DNA from: Chloroflexota bacterium
Lineage (GTDB): Bacteria > Chloroflexota > Limnocylindria > Limnocylindrales > CSP1-4
Reading direction: 5' to 3'
Assembly (NCBI GenBank): GCA_019637815.1
Contig: JAHBUZ010000003.1
Coordinates: forward strand, 62,001 to 126,000
Length of the DNA: 64,000 bases
Shown here: in pieces, positions 19,607 through 28,621 of the stretch
Numbering within the stretch: position 1 is the stretch's first letter
How the letters are laid out: every line of letters starts with the position of its first letter
Position numbers and translations under genes: made by a program
The notes under the pieces: model-generated
The model's database searches: none
What the model was told of the DNA's origin: nothing
What the model saw: the letters and a program-made list of their open reading frames with translations, nothing else

Positions 19607-20721
19607 TCTTCGACGCAGGCATCAACGTCGTCCTGCTGCTGGCCATCCTCGTCGTCCTCGTGGTGCTCCACGAAGCGGGGCACTTCGTGATGGCGCGGCT
19701 CGCGGGCGTGCGGGTCCACGAGTTCGGTGTCGGCTTCCCGCCGCGTGCCGCGATCCTGCATCGTGGCCCGGAGACCGTGTACACCCTCAACTGGCTGCCC
19801 ATCGGTGGCTTCGTGCGCCTGGAGGGGGAGGAGGGCGACTCCGAGGATCCCCGGGCGTTCGTCAACCAGCGTCTGCGCACGCGCCTGGTGATCCTGCTCG
19901 CCGGCGTGGCCATGAACGTGCTCCTGGCGTGGCTCATCTTCGCGCTCATCGCGGGGCTCGCGGACCCCGTCGCCCAGGTACGCGTGGCGAGCGTCCAGCC
20001 GGGCTCACCGGCGGCGTCCATCGGGCTCGTGGGTGGCGTCCAGACCGGCACGACCGCCAACGGGGACCCGCTGTACGACGGTTCGGGTGACCTCATCATC
20101 GCCATCGATGGCCATCGGTTCCCGGTGTTCGCGGATCCCACCCAGCCGGATGCGCCACTCCGCTACCTGCGGGCACATGCCGGCGAGACCGTGATCCTCA
20201 CCGTCCAGCGCCAGGACGGCACCGTGGAGGACATGACCGTCACGCTGCGGCCGCCCGCGGAGGCGACCAACGGCGCCCTGGGCATCGGCGTCCAGTCCCT
20301 GCCGACGGCGGACATCCAGCGCGGGCCGCTCGACGCTGTGGTCATCGGCTTCCAGCGCACCGTGGATGCCTCGACGCTCATCCTGCGCGGGCTCCAGGAC
20401 CTCATCCGGAACCTCGGTGACCCGCCGGTCCAGGGTCCGGTGGGCATGGTCGATACCGTGGGCGCGTATCGCACGCAGCTGCCACCGGTGTTCCTGCTGT
20501 GGCTCATCGGTGTGCTCTCGGCGAACCTCGCGGTGGTCAACGCGCTACCGCTGCCCCCGCTCGACGGTGGTCGGGCACTCATGGCCATCCTCAAGCGCCT
20601 GTTCCAGGAGCGCATCACGCCGCTCGTGGAGCAGCGTGTCTACCTCGCGGGCTGGGTGGGGCTCATGGCGTTCCTCGTCTGGATCACCATGTTCGACATC
20701 CGACGGCTGGGCGGCGGCTGA
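19597..20721 (+). CDS. rseP: site-2 membrane metalloprotease RseP
   Basis: This intramembrane zinc protease acts in regulated proteolysis of anti-sigma factors and signal peptides. It has 374 residues with transmembrane segments and the zinc motif HEAGH at about 26-30. GFVRLEGEEGD follows, then a PDZ domain (about 125-220, VASVQPGSPAASIGL). The third metal ligand lies in NALPLPPLDGGRALMAILKRLF. It overlaps dxr by ten bases, the common dxr-rseP-ispG arrangement. Confidence 0.95.
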   Translation: MGMIFDAGINVVLLLAILVVLVVLHEAGHFVMARLAGVRVHEFGVGFPPRAAILHRGPETVYTLNWLPIGGFVRLEGEEGDSEDPRAFVNQRLRTRLVILLAGVAMNVLLAWLIFALIAGLADPVAQVRVASVQPGSPAASIGLVGGVQTGTTANGDPLYDGSGDLIIAIDGHRFPVFADPTQPDAPLRYLRAHAGETVILTVQRQDGTVEDMTVTLRPPAEATNGALGIGVQSLPTADIQRGPLDAVVIGFQRTVDASTLILRGLQDLIRNLGDPPVQGPVGMVDTVGAYRTQLPPVFLLWLIGVLSANLAVVNALPLPPLDGGRALMAILKRLFQERITPLVEQRVYLAGWVGLMAFLVWITMFDIRRLGGG

Positions 20722-20753
20722 CCGCGCTCGCTCGAGCCACCGCGTCCGCCCGC

Positions 20754-20759
20754 TAGCAT
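20754..20759 (+). promoter_or_regulatory. -10 element before ispG
   Basis: TAGCAT lies nine bases before the ispG ATG with no Shine-Dalgarno between, so ispG may also be made from a near-leaderless transcript besides read-through from rseP. Confidence 0.4.
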
Positions 20760-20768
20760 GTCCCGTAC

Positions 20769-22025
20769 ATGAGCCAGACCGGCGCCGCTGCCAGGCGCTC
20801 CACCGTGACCGTGGATGTCGGGGGCATCCGGGTCGGGTCCGCGTACCCGGTCGTCGTCCAGTCGATGACCAACACGGACACCGCCGATGCGGACGCCACC
20901 GCGCTCCAGGTCGCGGCGCTCGCGCACGCCGGCTCGGAGCTGGTGCGCATCACGGTCAACAACGACGCTGCCGCGGCCGCGGTGCCGGACATCCGGCGGA
21001 AGCTGGACGACCTGGGCATCGGCGTGCCGCTCGTGGGTGACTTCCACTACAACGGCCACCAGCTGCTCGTGGAGTTCCCGGCCATGGCCGCGGCGCTCGC
21101 CAAGTACCGCATCAACCCCGGCAACGTGGGTGCCAAGCGGCGTGACGAGCACTTCGCGACCATCGTGCGGGTGGCCATGGACCAGGGCAAACCGGTGCGC
21201 ATCGGCGTCAACTGGGGCTCGCTCGACCCGGCGCTGCTGACCCAGCTGATGGATGAGAACGCCCGGTCGGCATCACCCCTCGATGCCCGGGACGTGATGG
21301 TCGAGGCGATGCTCCAGTCCGCGCTCCGGTCCGCGGAGCTGGCCGAGACCACCGGCCTCGCGCACGACCGGATCATCCTCTCGGCGAAGGTGTCCGGGGT
21401 GACGGACCTCGTCGATGTCTACCGCCTGCTCGCGGTGCGCTGTGACTACCCGCTCCACCTGGGCCTGACGGAGGCGGGCATGGCCATGAAGGGCATCGTC
21501 GCGTCCACGGCGGGACTGTCGATCCTGCTCTGGCAGGGCATCGGGGACACCATCCGGGTGTCATTGACGCCGAGCCCGGGTGGCGACCGCACGGAGGAGG
21601 TGCGGGTCGCCCAGCAGGTGCTCCAGTCGCTGAGCATGCGCTCGTTCCTGCCCCAGGTCTCGGCATGCCCCGGCTGCGGCCGGACGACGAGCACGTTCTT
21701 CCAGGTGATGGCGGAGCGCATCCAGGGATACCTGCGGGACCGCATGCCGGAGTGGGCCGGCAGCTACCCGGGCGTCGAGGAGATGCGCGTCGCGGTCATG
21801 GGCTGTGTCGTCAACGGACCGGGCGAATCGCGACACGCGGACATCGGCATCTCCCTGCCGGGCACCTTCGAGGAGCCGGTCGCGCCGGTGTTCGTGGACG
21901 GCGCTCTGCGCACGACGCTCCGTGGCGAGGGGCTGGTCGACGAGTTCATCACGATCCTCGAGGAGTACGTCGCGCAGCGCTACGGTGGGGTGGCCACCGG
22001 GACACCCGTCGCGGTGGGTGCCTGA
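20769..22025 (+). CDS. ispG: 4-hydroxy-3-methylbut-2-en-1-yl diphosphate synthase (flavodoxin/ferredoxin type)
   Basis: IspG is the [4Fe-4S] enzyme making HMBPP in the MEP pathway. The 418-residue protein has a TIM barrel ([29 protein letters not shown]) and a C-terminal Fe-S domain with cysteines in [14 protein letters not shown] and [20 protein letters not shown]. It is the two-domain bacterial form. Its stop overlaps the next start by one base. Confidence 0.96.
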   Translation: MSQTGAAARRSTVTVDVGGIRVGSAYPVVVQSMTNTDTADADATALQVAALAHAGSELVRITVNNDAAAAAVPDIRRKLDDLGIGVPLVGDFHYNGHQLLVEFPAMAAALAKYRINPGNVGAKRRDEHFATIVRVAMDQGKPVRIGVNWGSLDPALLTQLMDENARSASPLDARDVMVEAMLQSALRSAELAETTGLAHDRIILSAKVSGVTDLVDVYRLLAVRCDYPLHLGLTEAGMAMKGIVASTAGLSILLWQGIGDTIRVSLTPSPGGDRTEEVRVAQQVLQSLSMRSFLPQVSACPGCGRTTSTFFQVMAERIQGYLRDRMPEWAGSYPGVEEMRVAVMGCVVNGPGESRHADIGISLPGTFEEPVAPVFVDGALRTTLRGEGLVDEFITILEEYVAQRYGGVATGTPVAVGA

Positions 22026-23230
22026 TGGCGTCCGATCCGGACACCACGCCCGAGTCGGTCGAGCCACCGGCAGCGCCTGCGGCGGTCAGCCCGCCTGCCG
22101 CGCCACCCCAGGTGATGGCAGCCGCACCCGTTGCCGGGACCGACCCGCCACGACGCACCTTCAAGCAACGCATCGATGATCACCCGGTGGGCCTGCTCCT
22201 GGCGATGCTCATCACGGCGGTGACCGCCACCATCGGGATCATCGTGCCGGTGCTCCAGCAGACCCAGGACAGCCGGGTCGCGGCGGTCGAGGCGGAGCTC
22301 GCGCAGGCGCGCGCGGAGCAGGTGCTGGTCACGGAGGAGCTGCGGGTCGAGCTGGCCCAGGCGCGCCGCGAGACGGAGACCGCGGTCGCGGAGGAGCGGG
22401 CACGCGGTCAGGCGCGCATCGATGAGCTGGAGCGGAGCCTCTCGAGCATCACGCGCACCCTGGGTGACGGCACCGACTACTTCGATGTGCGGCGACTCGT
22501 CGTGGACGCGCGCGATGCCTCGGCGATCCCCCCGACCTCCCGGTACGAGGCCGCGGACCGGTTCTATGCGCTCGATCCGGACCAGGCGACGGGCTGGACC
22601 CGGACCACGATCACGGATCTCGAGCTGTCAGCGGGACTGTTCGGCATGACCGAGGCGGAATACCGGGAGCGCAACCCGGCTGTCAGCGAGGCCGCCTGGG
22701 AGAACGCCACTCGGTTCCCGATCCACGTCTGGTACTACGGCGACGACCGGAAGCTGGAGTTCACCGACCCCGCCAACGGCGCCATGGTCACGTTCCATCC
22801 GCGCACCATCGCGATGGTCCAGCGGGTGAGCCACGCGGATTACCTGACCGCCGCGCTCTCGCAGTTCCCGAGTGCCTCCGAGGAGGCCACGGCGATCCTG
22901 CGGTCCAGCTTCGCCCGCGATCCTGCCGGCTGGGCGCTCCAGGACCGGCTCCTCAACGACCTCGCGTTCGGGGGCACCTTCCGTGCTCGTGTGGAATCGC
23001 TCCAGAAGGGCGATGACATCGGCTACGGCCGGCTGGAGACGGTGTTCCCCGATGTGACCGTGGACGGACAGCAGTATCCGGAGTACTTCTGGGGTCAGGA
23101 GTGGCTGGTCGTCGATTCCGGCAGCGACCTCTACCTGGTGCGGCTCTGGGTCGCCGATGACGACCATCGGTCGCCGGACTACTCGGCGGTCAGCACCTGG
23201 CTGGACGCGCTGCGCATCGTCCGGGCCTGA
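22025..23230 (+). CDS. membrane-anchored coiled-coil protein, unknown function
   Basis: The ATG at 22025 overlaps the ispG stop and gives 401 residues; the longer open frame is ispG out of frame. A Pro/Ala-rich cytoplasmic N terminus of about 45 residues precedes one transmembrane helix (GLLLAMLITAVTATIGIIVPVL, about 56-77). A coiled coil follows (about 80-135, AVEAELAQARAEQVLVTEEL), then a globular, Trp/Tyr-rich extracellular domain. I do not recognise the family. The tight overlap suggests co-transcription with ispG. Confidence 0.7.
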   Translation: MASDPDTTPESVEPPAAPAAVSPPAAPPQVMAAAPVAGTDPPRRTFKQRIDDHPVGLLLAMLITAVTATIGIIVPVLQQTQDSRVAAVEAELAQARAEQVLVTEELRVELAQARRETETAVAEERARGQARIDELERSLSSITRTLGDGTDYFDVRRLVVDARDASAIPPTSRYEAADRFYALDPDQATGWTRTTITDLELSAGLFGMTEAEYRERNPAVSEAAWENATRFPIHVWYYGDDRKLEFTDPANGAMVTFHPRTIAMVQRVSHADYLTAALSQFPSASEEATAILRSSFARDPAGWALQDRLLNDLAFGGTFRARVESLQKGDDIGYGRLETVFPDVTVDGQQYPEYFWGQEWLVVDSGSDLYLVRLWVADDDHRSPDYSAVSTWLDALRIVRA

Positions 23231-23363
23231 TCGGGGGTCGCGCGCCGCGGGCCTGCGGTACGATAGCCAGCCCGTCCGCCCGATGAGGGTCGGTCGATAC
23301 CACGCCCATCCCCGCCGGCCGGCCACCGGCCCCGACCAGCACCGCAGGAGCCGCTGAGCACGC

Positions 23364-24824
23364 ATGTCCACGACCGGTCCCGGACCCACCATCACCTCCC
23401 AGGCGGACGACTTCCCCGGCTGGTACAACGACGTGGTCCGTCGCGCGGAGCTCGCTGACTACTCGCCGGTGCGCGGCTGCATGATCATCCGGCCCTACGG
23501 CTATGCCATCTGGGAATCGATGCGCGACGAGCTGGACCGGCACATCAAGCGGACCGGCCACAGCAACGTCTACTTCCCGCTGTTCGTGCCCAAGTCGCTG
23601 CTGGAGAAGGAGGCCGAGCACGTCGAGGGCTTCGATCCGCAGGTCGCCTGGGTCACGCGGGCGGGCGGCAAGGAGCTCGACGAGTGGCTCGCGATCCGGC
23701 CCACCTCGGAGGCGATCATCGCTGACTCGGTGAAGGACTGGATCCAGTCCTACCGGGACCTGCCGCTGCTCATGAACCTCTGGAACAACGTGGTCCGCTG
23801 GGAGCTCCGGACGCGCCTGTTCCTGCGCACGGCCGAGTTCCTGTGGCAGGAGGCGCACACCTTCCACGCGACCGAGGCGGAGGCCGCCGCGGAGGTGGAC
23901 ACGGGCCTGGAAGCGTATCGCGCGGTCGCGGAGGACTGGCTCGCCATCCCGGTGGTCCAGGGCCGCAAGAGCGAGGGCGAGAAGTTCCCGGGAGCGGTGT
24001 ACAGCCACTCCATCGAGGCCATGATGCGCGACACCAAGGCGCTCCAGGCCGGCACCAGCCACATGCTCGGCCAGAACTTCGCGAAGGCTGCGGACATCCG
24101 GTTCCTCGACCGGGACAACGAGCGCAAGCACCCCTGGGGCACGTCCTGGGGGTTCTCGACGCGCATGGTCGGTGCCACGATCATGGCCCACGGTGACGAG
24201 GCCGGGCTGGTCCTGCCGCCCAACGTGGCGCCCTTCCAGGTGGTCATCGTGCCCATCTTCCGGTCCGAGGAGGACCGGGTGAAGGTCGCCGCGGCGATCG
24301 AGCAGCTGGAGGCGTCCCTCGCGGACGTCGTGACCGCGTCCGGACCGCTGCGCTGGAAGACCGACTGGCGCGAGGAGACCCCGGGCTTCAAGTACAACCA
24401 CTGGGAGCTGCGCGGTGTGCCGCTGCGGCTGGAGGTGGGCCCGCGGGACGTCGCGGCAGGGCAGGGGGTGCTCGTGCGACGCATCGACCGGCACAAGGAG
24501 CCCGTGCCCCTGGCGTCGCTGGCGGCCGAGCTGCCGGAGCGTCTCGCGACGTACCAGCAGGCCGTGTTCCAGCGCGCGCTCGACTTCCGGGCGGCGAACA
24601 CCCGCTCGCTCGACACCCTGGACGCGCTGCGGGAGTCCATCGAGGTGGAGGGCGGGTTCGTGATGGCGCCCTGGTGCGGCTCCCCGGAGTGCGAGCAGGC
24701 GGTCAACGAGGCGACCGGCGCGACCATCCGGTGCATCCCGTTCGACTCCCCGGACGAGGCAGGGCGCTGTCTCGTGGACGGGCGGCCATCCGAACGACGA
24801 GTGCTGTTCGCGCGCGCCTACTGA
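23364..24824 (+). CDS. proS: prolyl-tRNA synthetase (ProS type 3, archaeal/eukaryotic-like)
   Basis: ProRS charges tRNA-Pro. The 486-residue protein lacks the bacterial editing insertion and has class II motifs VYFPLFVP, RPTSEAIIADSVKDWIQSYRDLPL, FLRTAEFLWQEAHTFH and TSWGFSTRMVGATIMAHGD. It ends in the zinc-type domain with cysteines in APWCGSPECEQ, IRCIPF and GRCLVDG and a C-terminal Tyr. This matches the archaeal/eukaryotic-like form also used by Thermus and many Chloroflexota. The 133-base leader shows a TACGAT box at about 23258 but no T-box features. Confidence 0.95.
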   Translation: MSTTGPGPTITSQADDFPGWYNDVVRRAELADYSPVRGCMIIRPYGYAIWESMRDELDRHIKRTGHSNVYFPLFVPKSLLEKEAEHVEGFDPQVAWVTRAGGKELDEWLAIRPTSEAIIADSVKDWIQSYRDLPLLMNLWNNVVRWELRTRLFLRTAEFLWQEAHTFHATEAEAAAEVDTGLEAYRAVAEDWLAIPVVQGRKSEGEKFPGAVYSHSIEAMMRDTKALQAGTSHMLGQNFAKAADIRFLDRDNERKHPWGTSWGFSTRMVGATIMAHGDEAGLVLPPNVAPFQVVIVPIFRSEEDRVKVAAAIEQLEASLADVVTASGPLRWKTDWREETPGFKYNHWELRGVPLRLEVGPRDVAAGQGVLVRRIDRHKEPVPLASLAAELPERLATYQQAVFQRALDFRAANTRSLDTLDALRESIEVEGGFVMAPWCGSPECEQAVNEATGATIRCIPFDSPDEAGRCLVDGRPSERRVLFARAY

Positions 24825-24929
24825 TCATCCGGGCCGGAGCGGCGTTGTCGGTCAGCGCTCGCCGAGGGCCTGCCGACCGCCGATCCGCCGAGCACCCGGT
24901 CCCTGATCCGCTCCCCAGGAGGTCCAGAC

Positions 24930-25340
24930 ATGTCGCTCACCCCCGACCGCCCGGTCACCGACGCCCCGGACGGGCGCCGATCCATGGCCGGCAGCATCCT
25001 CTGGCCACTCGCCGTCCTCCTGCTCATCGCCGTGACGGCACAGGCCGCGCTCGCGGGTGGCGGCGCGTTCGGTGCGGCCGCGTGGCGGATGCACGTGATG
25101 CTGGGCATGGTCATCGTGGTCCTCGGCGTGGCTGCAGCGGTCCTGGCATGGCTGGCGGATGCGCCCCGGGTGGTCCGCCGGCTGGCCGGCGGGGTGGCGC
25201 TGTTGTCCGTGCTCCAGCCGGTGTCCTCGATGGTCGCCAAGGGCGGTGCGCCGTGGGTCGGCTCGCTCCATTCCATCGGTGCCTTCGTGCTGTTCGGTCT
25301 GGCCGGGATGCTCGCGGTGCGCGCGCGCTCGCGGCGCTGA
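24930..25340 (+). CDS. small four-helix membrane protein, unknown function
   Basis: The 136-residue protein has four hydrophobic segments (about 22-42, 53-75, 83-100 and 113-131). A histidine falls in the second (WRMHVMLGMVIVVLG) and the fourth (SLHSIGAFVLFGLAGML), a pattern that could bind heme as in small b-type cytochromes; this is inference only. GGAGG lies about ten bases before the ATG. It follows proS and is probably transcribed with it. Confidence 0.65.
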   Translation: MSLTPDRPVTDAPDGRRSMAGSILWPLAVLLLIAVTAQAALAGGGAFGAAAWRMHVMLGMVIVVLGVAAAVLAWLADAPRVVRRLAGGVALLSVLQPVSSMVAKGGAPWVGSLHSIGAFVLFGLAGMLAVRARSRR

Positions 25341-25577
25341 CGTTCGGCCATCCTCCCGGCTCGGGACGGAGCGACCCTCGCGCATCGAGCGATGCCCGTC
25401 CGTCCGGGAGGACGACACGGGCGGTATCCTGAGCAGACGTCGCGTGACTCGGCTCGTCCACCATCATCGATGGATCGAGTCGGAACAGCGGGTCGCGATC
25501 CGCCGGAGGCGGACCGTCATCCGAGGCTGGTCGGTGGGTGCGGACACCTGGGCCGCCTCCACGAGGGGAGCGTCATC

Positions 25578-26834
25578 ATGGATGGATCAGCCCCACGGTC
25601 GCCGCGTGCGTCCACCCGCGGTGGTGCCGCGGTCCTGGTCGCCGCCGTGCTCGGTCTCGTGGCGACGCTCCCGACGGGTGCGATCGCCGCGGACGTCGTG
25701 GATCCCGCGGCGGCGGTGTCACCGCTGCAGGTCGGGACGCGACTGACCTGGGAGGCCGGTGACGCGACCACGGAGGGCTATCAGCTCATCTCCGACCCGA
25801 ATGGCTGGCTCGAGCGTGACGGCAGCTACTACACGCTGAGGACGATGGGTGGCCGTGGTGGGTTCGGCCTCCACCAGATCGACATCGTCGAGGCGGGTCC
25901 GGACGGCACCGTCGGTGACCTGCGCATCCTGGCCAACCCGACGCCAGGGACGAAGGAGCACGTCACCTTCGGTGTGGGACGGGTCGTCGCCGATGCGGAT
26001 GGCTTCGGCATCTACTGGATGCCGCCCGCGCGACTCGCTGCGATGGAGGAATCCAGGGAGGGGCCCACCCGGGTGTTCCGCGCGACGCGTGACCTCACCG
26101 GGCAGCCGTTCGACATCCTGGGCATCACGACCCGCATCGAAGGGCACTATGAGACGCGGCTCTATGACGTGGCGTCCGGCCTCCTGCTGATCGCATCGTC
26201 GATGACCGTGATCACGCCCGGCGTGCGGCTGCTCGATGACCACGGCAACCTGCTGGACGAGGGTCGTGGTGCGGTGACCTACACGACCAAGGCGTTCCTC
26301 GGTCAACGTCAGTTCGTGCTGCCGTGGTCCGGGACGCCGATGCCGGAGTGGGCCGCCACCGGTCGGTCCCTCCTGTTCCAGGGCCAGATCGGCAACCACT
26401 CGTACCTCATGTCAGGGATCCCGGGCATGCCGTACAGCGTCAGCCACGGGTTCGATCAGCGCCTCGGCGGTGTCCTGCTCGGTCGCCAGACCGCCCGATG
26501 GCCGAGCATGGTGGCCGGCCAGTCGGACGACGAGGACATCAAGGAGCGGGTCTATGCCGTGGGGACCATCGACGGACTCTGGATCCCGCCGGCAGCGCTC
26601 GCGCAGCTGCGCCCCGGTCAGGTGCTCGACCAGGATCCCCACAACGGCCACACCTTCACGTTCGAGGGCATCGTGGAAGGACTCGCAACGATCGTGCGAG
26701 GCGGCACGGCCGACCGCTGGACGGGCGGCTACGACCCGGTGTCGGGCGTCCTCATGCGGAGCTACTACAGCCAGCGCATCGACGTGCCCGGCGGCGACGC
26801 GCAGATCGTGGAGCTGGCACGCGTCGGGCCGTAG
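25578..26834 (+). CDS. secreted protein, unknown function
   Basis: The start is the ATG at 25578 with a GAGGGGAG ribosome-binding site just upstream (418 residues); the longer frame lacks a coding look. A signal peptide is visible (GGAAVLVAAVLGLVATLPTGAIAA, about 15-38). The mature part is rich in beta-strand-like sequence (LQVGTRLTWEAGDATTEGYQL, YETRLYDVASGLLLIAS) with no catalytic motif I know. A TATCCT box at about 25427 may be its -10. The intervals 25341-25577 and 26835-27068 carry only regulatory sequence. Confidence 0.65.
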   Translation: MDGSAPRSPRASTRGGAAVLVAAVLGLVATLPTGAIAADVVDPAAAVSPLQVGTRLTWEAGDATTEGYQLISDPNGWLERDGSYYTLRTMGGRGGFGLHQIDIVEAGPDGTVGDLRILANPTPGTKEHVTFGVGRVVADADGFGIYWMPPARLAAMEESREGPTRVFRATRDLTGQPFDILGITTRIEGHYETRLYDVASGLLLIASSMTVITPGVRLLDDHGNLLDEGRGAVTYTTKAFLGQRQFVLPWSGTPMPEWAATGRSLLFQGQIGNHSYLMSGIPGMPYSVSHGFDQRLGGVLLGRQTARWPSMVAGQSDDEDIKERVYAVGTIDGLWIPPAALAQLRPGQVLDQDPHNGHTFTFEGIVEGLATIVRGGTADRWTGGYDPVSGVLMRSYYSQRIDVPGGDAQIVELARVGP

Positions 26835-26955
26835 GCTCGGCTCCCGGTCGCGCGCGGCGCGGACACCAGGCGGTGGCACGCCACTCGTGCGTGACGGAGC
26901 TGGTCGTGACCACCATCCGAGCGCCGTTGGACCGCCCGGGAGTCCCTTCGTCCGG

Positions 26956-26964
26956 TGGTATACT
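26956..26964 (+). promoter_or_regulatory. extended -10 promoter of the nusA operon
   Basis: TGGTATACT is a near-perfect extended -10 (TGn-TATACT). It lies 104 bases before the nusA ATG and is followed by a strong leader hairpin. No -35 is seen at 17 bases, as expected for extended -10 promoters. Confidence 0.65.
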
Positions 26965-26991
26965 CCACCGGCTACGAGTCTCGGCCGCCTG

Positions 26992-27019
26992 AAGGACGTG
27001 GGTGACCCCCACGTTCCTT
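26992..27019 (+). promoter_or_regulatory. leader hairpin upstream of nusA
   Basis: AAGGACGTGGG pairs with CCCACGTTCCTT around a TGACC loop with one bulged T, giving an 11-bp stem about 50 bases before the nusA start. There is no T-tract behind it, so it is more likely a leader structure or pause site than a full terminator. It could be a target for nusA autoregulation. Confidence 0.5.
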
Positions 27020-27068
27020 GTATGACCGGGACCGGCCACAACGTTTCGACATCTGTTCGGAGGGGCAC

Positions 27069-28322
27069 ATGAACCGCGATTTCATCGGCGCCCTCCTCCA
27101 GCTCAACGCCGAGAAGGGTGTGCCGCGCGAGCAGCTCGTGCACACCATCGAGGATGCCATCCAGTCGGCCTACCGGCGGGTGGCACCCGGGTACGAGGAC
27201 GTCCACGTCAGGATCGACGGCGAGACCGGCCGGATGCGCGTGTTCCGCGCCCGGATGGTCGTGCCCGAGGTGGAGGATCCCGCCACCGAGTGGAGCGTGG
27301 ATGAGGCGCATCAGCACGACCCGGACGCCGCGCTCGGCGACCTCGTGGAGTACCAGGAGCTGGACCCGGAGCAGTTCGGACGGGTCGGCGCGCAGATCGC
27401 CGGCCAGGTCGTCCGGCAGCGCCTCCGTGAGGCGGAGCGGGAGAACCTGTTCGACGAGTTCGCGCACCGCGACGCGGAGATCGTCACCGGGACGGTGAGC
27501 CGGGTGGAGCCGCGCGGGGTCATCCTGGACCTGGGCAAGGCAGAGGCCGTGCTGCCCACCACGGACCAGTCGGCGACCGAGCACTACCGCATCGGCCAGC
27601 ACGTGAAGGCGTTCGTGATGGAGGTCCGGCGCACCACGCGCGGCCCGCTCATCTACGTGAGCCGCACCCACAAGAACTTCCTGCGACGCCTGTTCGAGCT
27701 GGAGGTCCCCGAGATCCACGCCGGCACGGTTGAGATCAAGGCGATCGCCCGGGAGGCCGGCAGCCGCAGCAAGATCGCCGTGTCCAGCCGCCAGGAAGGG
27801 CTCGATCCGGTGGGTGCCACGGTCGGCCAGCGAGGCGGCCGTGTCCAGTCCGTGGTCGCGGAGCTGGGCGGCGAGAAGATCGACGTCATCCCGTGGTCGG
27901 AGGATCCGGCCACGTTCGTCGCGAACGCGCTCTCGCCCGCGCAGGTCGTGGGTGTCCAGATCGACGAGGAGAACCGCATCGCGTCGGTGACCGTGCCCGA
28001 GCGGATGCTCTCGCTGGCCATCGGCCGCGAGGGTCAGAACGCTCGACTCGCAGCGAAGCTGACCGGCTGGCGCATCGATATCCGAAGCGACCAGGCGCCC
28101 TCGAGCGATGCGGCCGCCGATGGGCCAGCCGCTGCCGACGAGGCCGCCGCGGACGCTGGCGAGGCCATCGTGGCGACGGGGGACGACGCCGAAGCCGGTA
28201 CGACCGCCGACGCCGGTACGACCGCCGACGCCGGCACGACCGCCGACGCCGGCACGACCGCCGACGCCGGCGAGGAGGCCGCGGTGCCGGTCGAATCGGC
28301 CGCTGGCGAGGTGACGTCGTAG
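27069..28322 (+). CDS. nusA: transcription termination/antitermination factor NusA
   Basis: NusA binds RNA polymerase and nascent RNA. The ATG at 27069 with GGAGG before it gives 417 residues. An N-terminal polymerase-binding domain (MNRDFIGALLQLNAEKGVPREQLVHTIEDAIQSAYRR) precedes the S1 domain (EIVTGTVSRVEPRGVILDLGKAEAVLP) and two KH domains (PVGATVGQRGGRVQSVVAELGGEKIDVI and SLAIGREGQNARLAAKLTGWRIDI). The acidic C terminus contains four TTADAG repeats. It opens the nusA-ylxR-infB-rbfA operon; the rimP gene that usually precedes it is absent. Confidence 0.96.
   Translation: MNRDFIGALLQLNAEKGVPREQLVHTIEDAIQSAYRRVAPGYEDVHVRIDGETGRMRVFRARMVVPEVEDPATEWSVDEAHQHDPDAALGDLVEYQELDPEQFGRVGAQIAGQVVRQRLREAERENLFDEFAHRDAEIVTGTVSRVEPRGVILDLGKAEAVLPTTDQSATEHYRIGQHVKAFVMEVRRTTRGPLIYVSRTHKNFLRRLFELEVPEIHAGTVEIKAIAREAGSRSKIAVSSRQEGLDPVGATVGQRGGRVQSVVAELGGEKIDVIPWSEDPATFVANALSPAQVVGVQIDEENRIASVTVPERMLSLAIGREGQNARLAAKLTGWRIDIRSDQAPSSDAAADGPAAADEAAADAGEAIVATGDDAEAGTTADAGTTADAGTTADAGTTADAGEEAAVPVESAAGEVTS
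28200..28271 (+). repeat. 4 x 18-bp tandem repeat in nusA
   Basis: Four head-to-tail copies of an 18-bp unit (28200, 28218, 28236, 28254) encode TTADAG four times. Copy 1 differs from the other three only in its last base (T for C). This in-frame minisatellite in the disordered tail can change copy number without breaking NusA. Confidence 0.85.
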
Positions 28323-28621
28323 TCGCGGCGGCGCCCGTTCGGCGTCCACCGGTCCGGACCTGCGTCGCGTGCCGCACGGAACGCCCGCAGCGTGACCTCG
28401 TGCGCATCGTGCGGACACCCGCGGGGGCCGTGACGTTCGACCCGACGGGCCACGCCCCCGGTCGGGGTGCCTACCTGTGCGCGGACCCCGCCTGTTGGCA
28501 GCAGGCCGTCCGGCGCTCCGCCCTCCAACGGGCATTGTCCACACCCATCCCCGCCGAGCTGCGCGAGCGGCTCGAGCACGGCGACCTCGTGTCGCTCCAC
28601 GGAGGTCAGCATGGCTCGTAG
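28322..28621 (+). CDS. ylxR: YlxR family protein (RNase P-modulating/RNA-binding)
   Basis: The family core is clear: VRTCVACRTERPQRDLVRIVR, then GRGAYLCADPACWQQAVRR. YlxR is encoded between nusA and infB in most bacteria and binds RNA. No ATG, GTG or TTG exists in this frame near the expected N terminus. GAGGTGA at 28308-28314 is an excellent ribosome-binding site inside the end of nusA and points to GTC at 28322 (or GTA 28319, GTC 28316) as start, giving about 99 residues, the normal size. The start is therefore uncertain. The end overlaps infB by 11 bases. Confidence 0.8.
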   Translation, partial: VAAAPVRRPPVRTCVACRTERPQRDLVRIVRTPAGAVTFDPTGHAPGRGAYLCADPACWQQAVRRSALQRALSTPIPAELRERLEHGDLVSLHGGQHGS

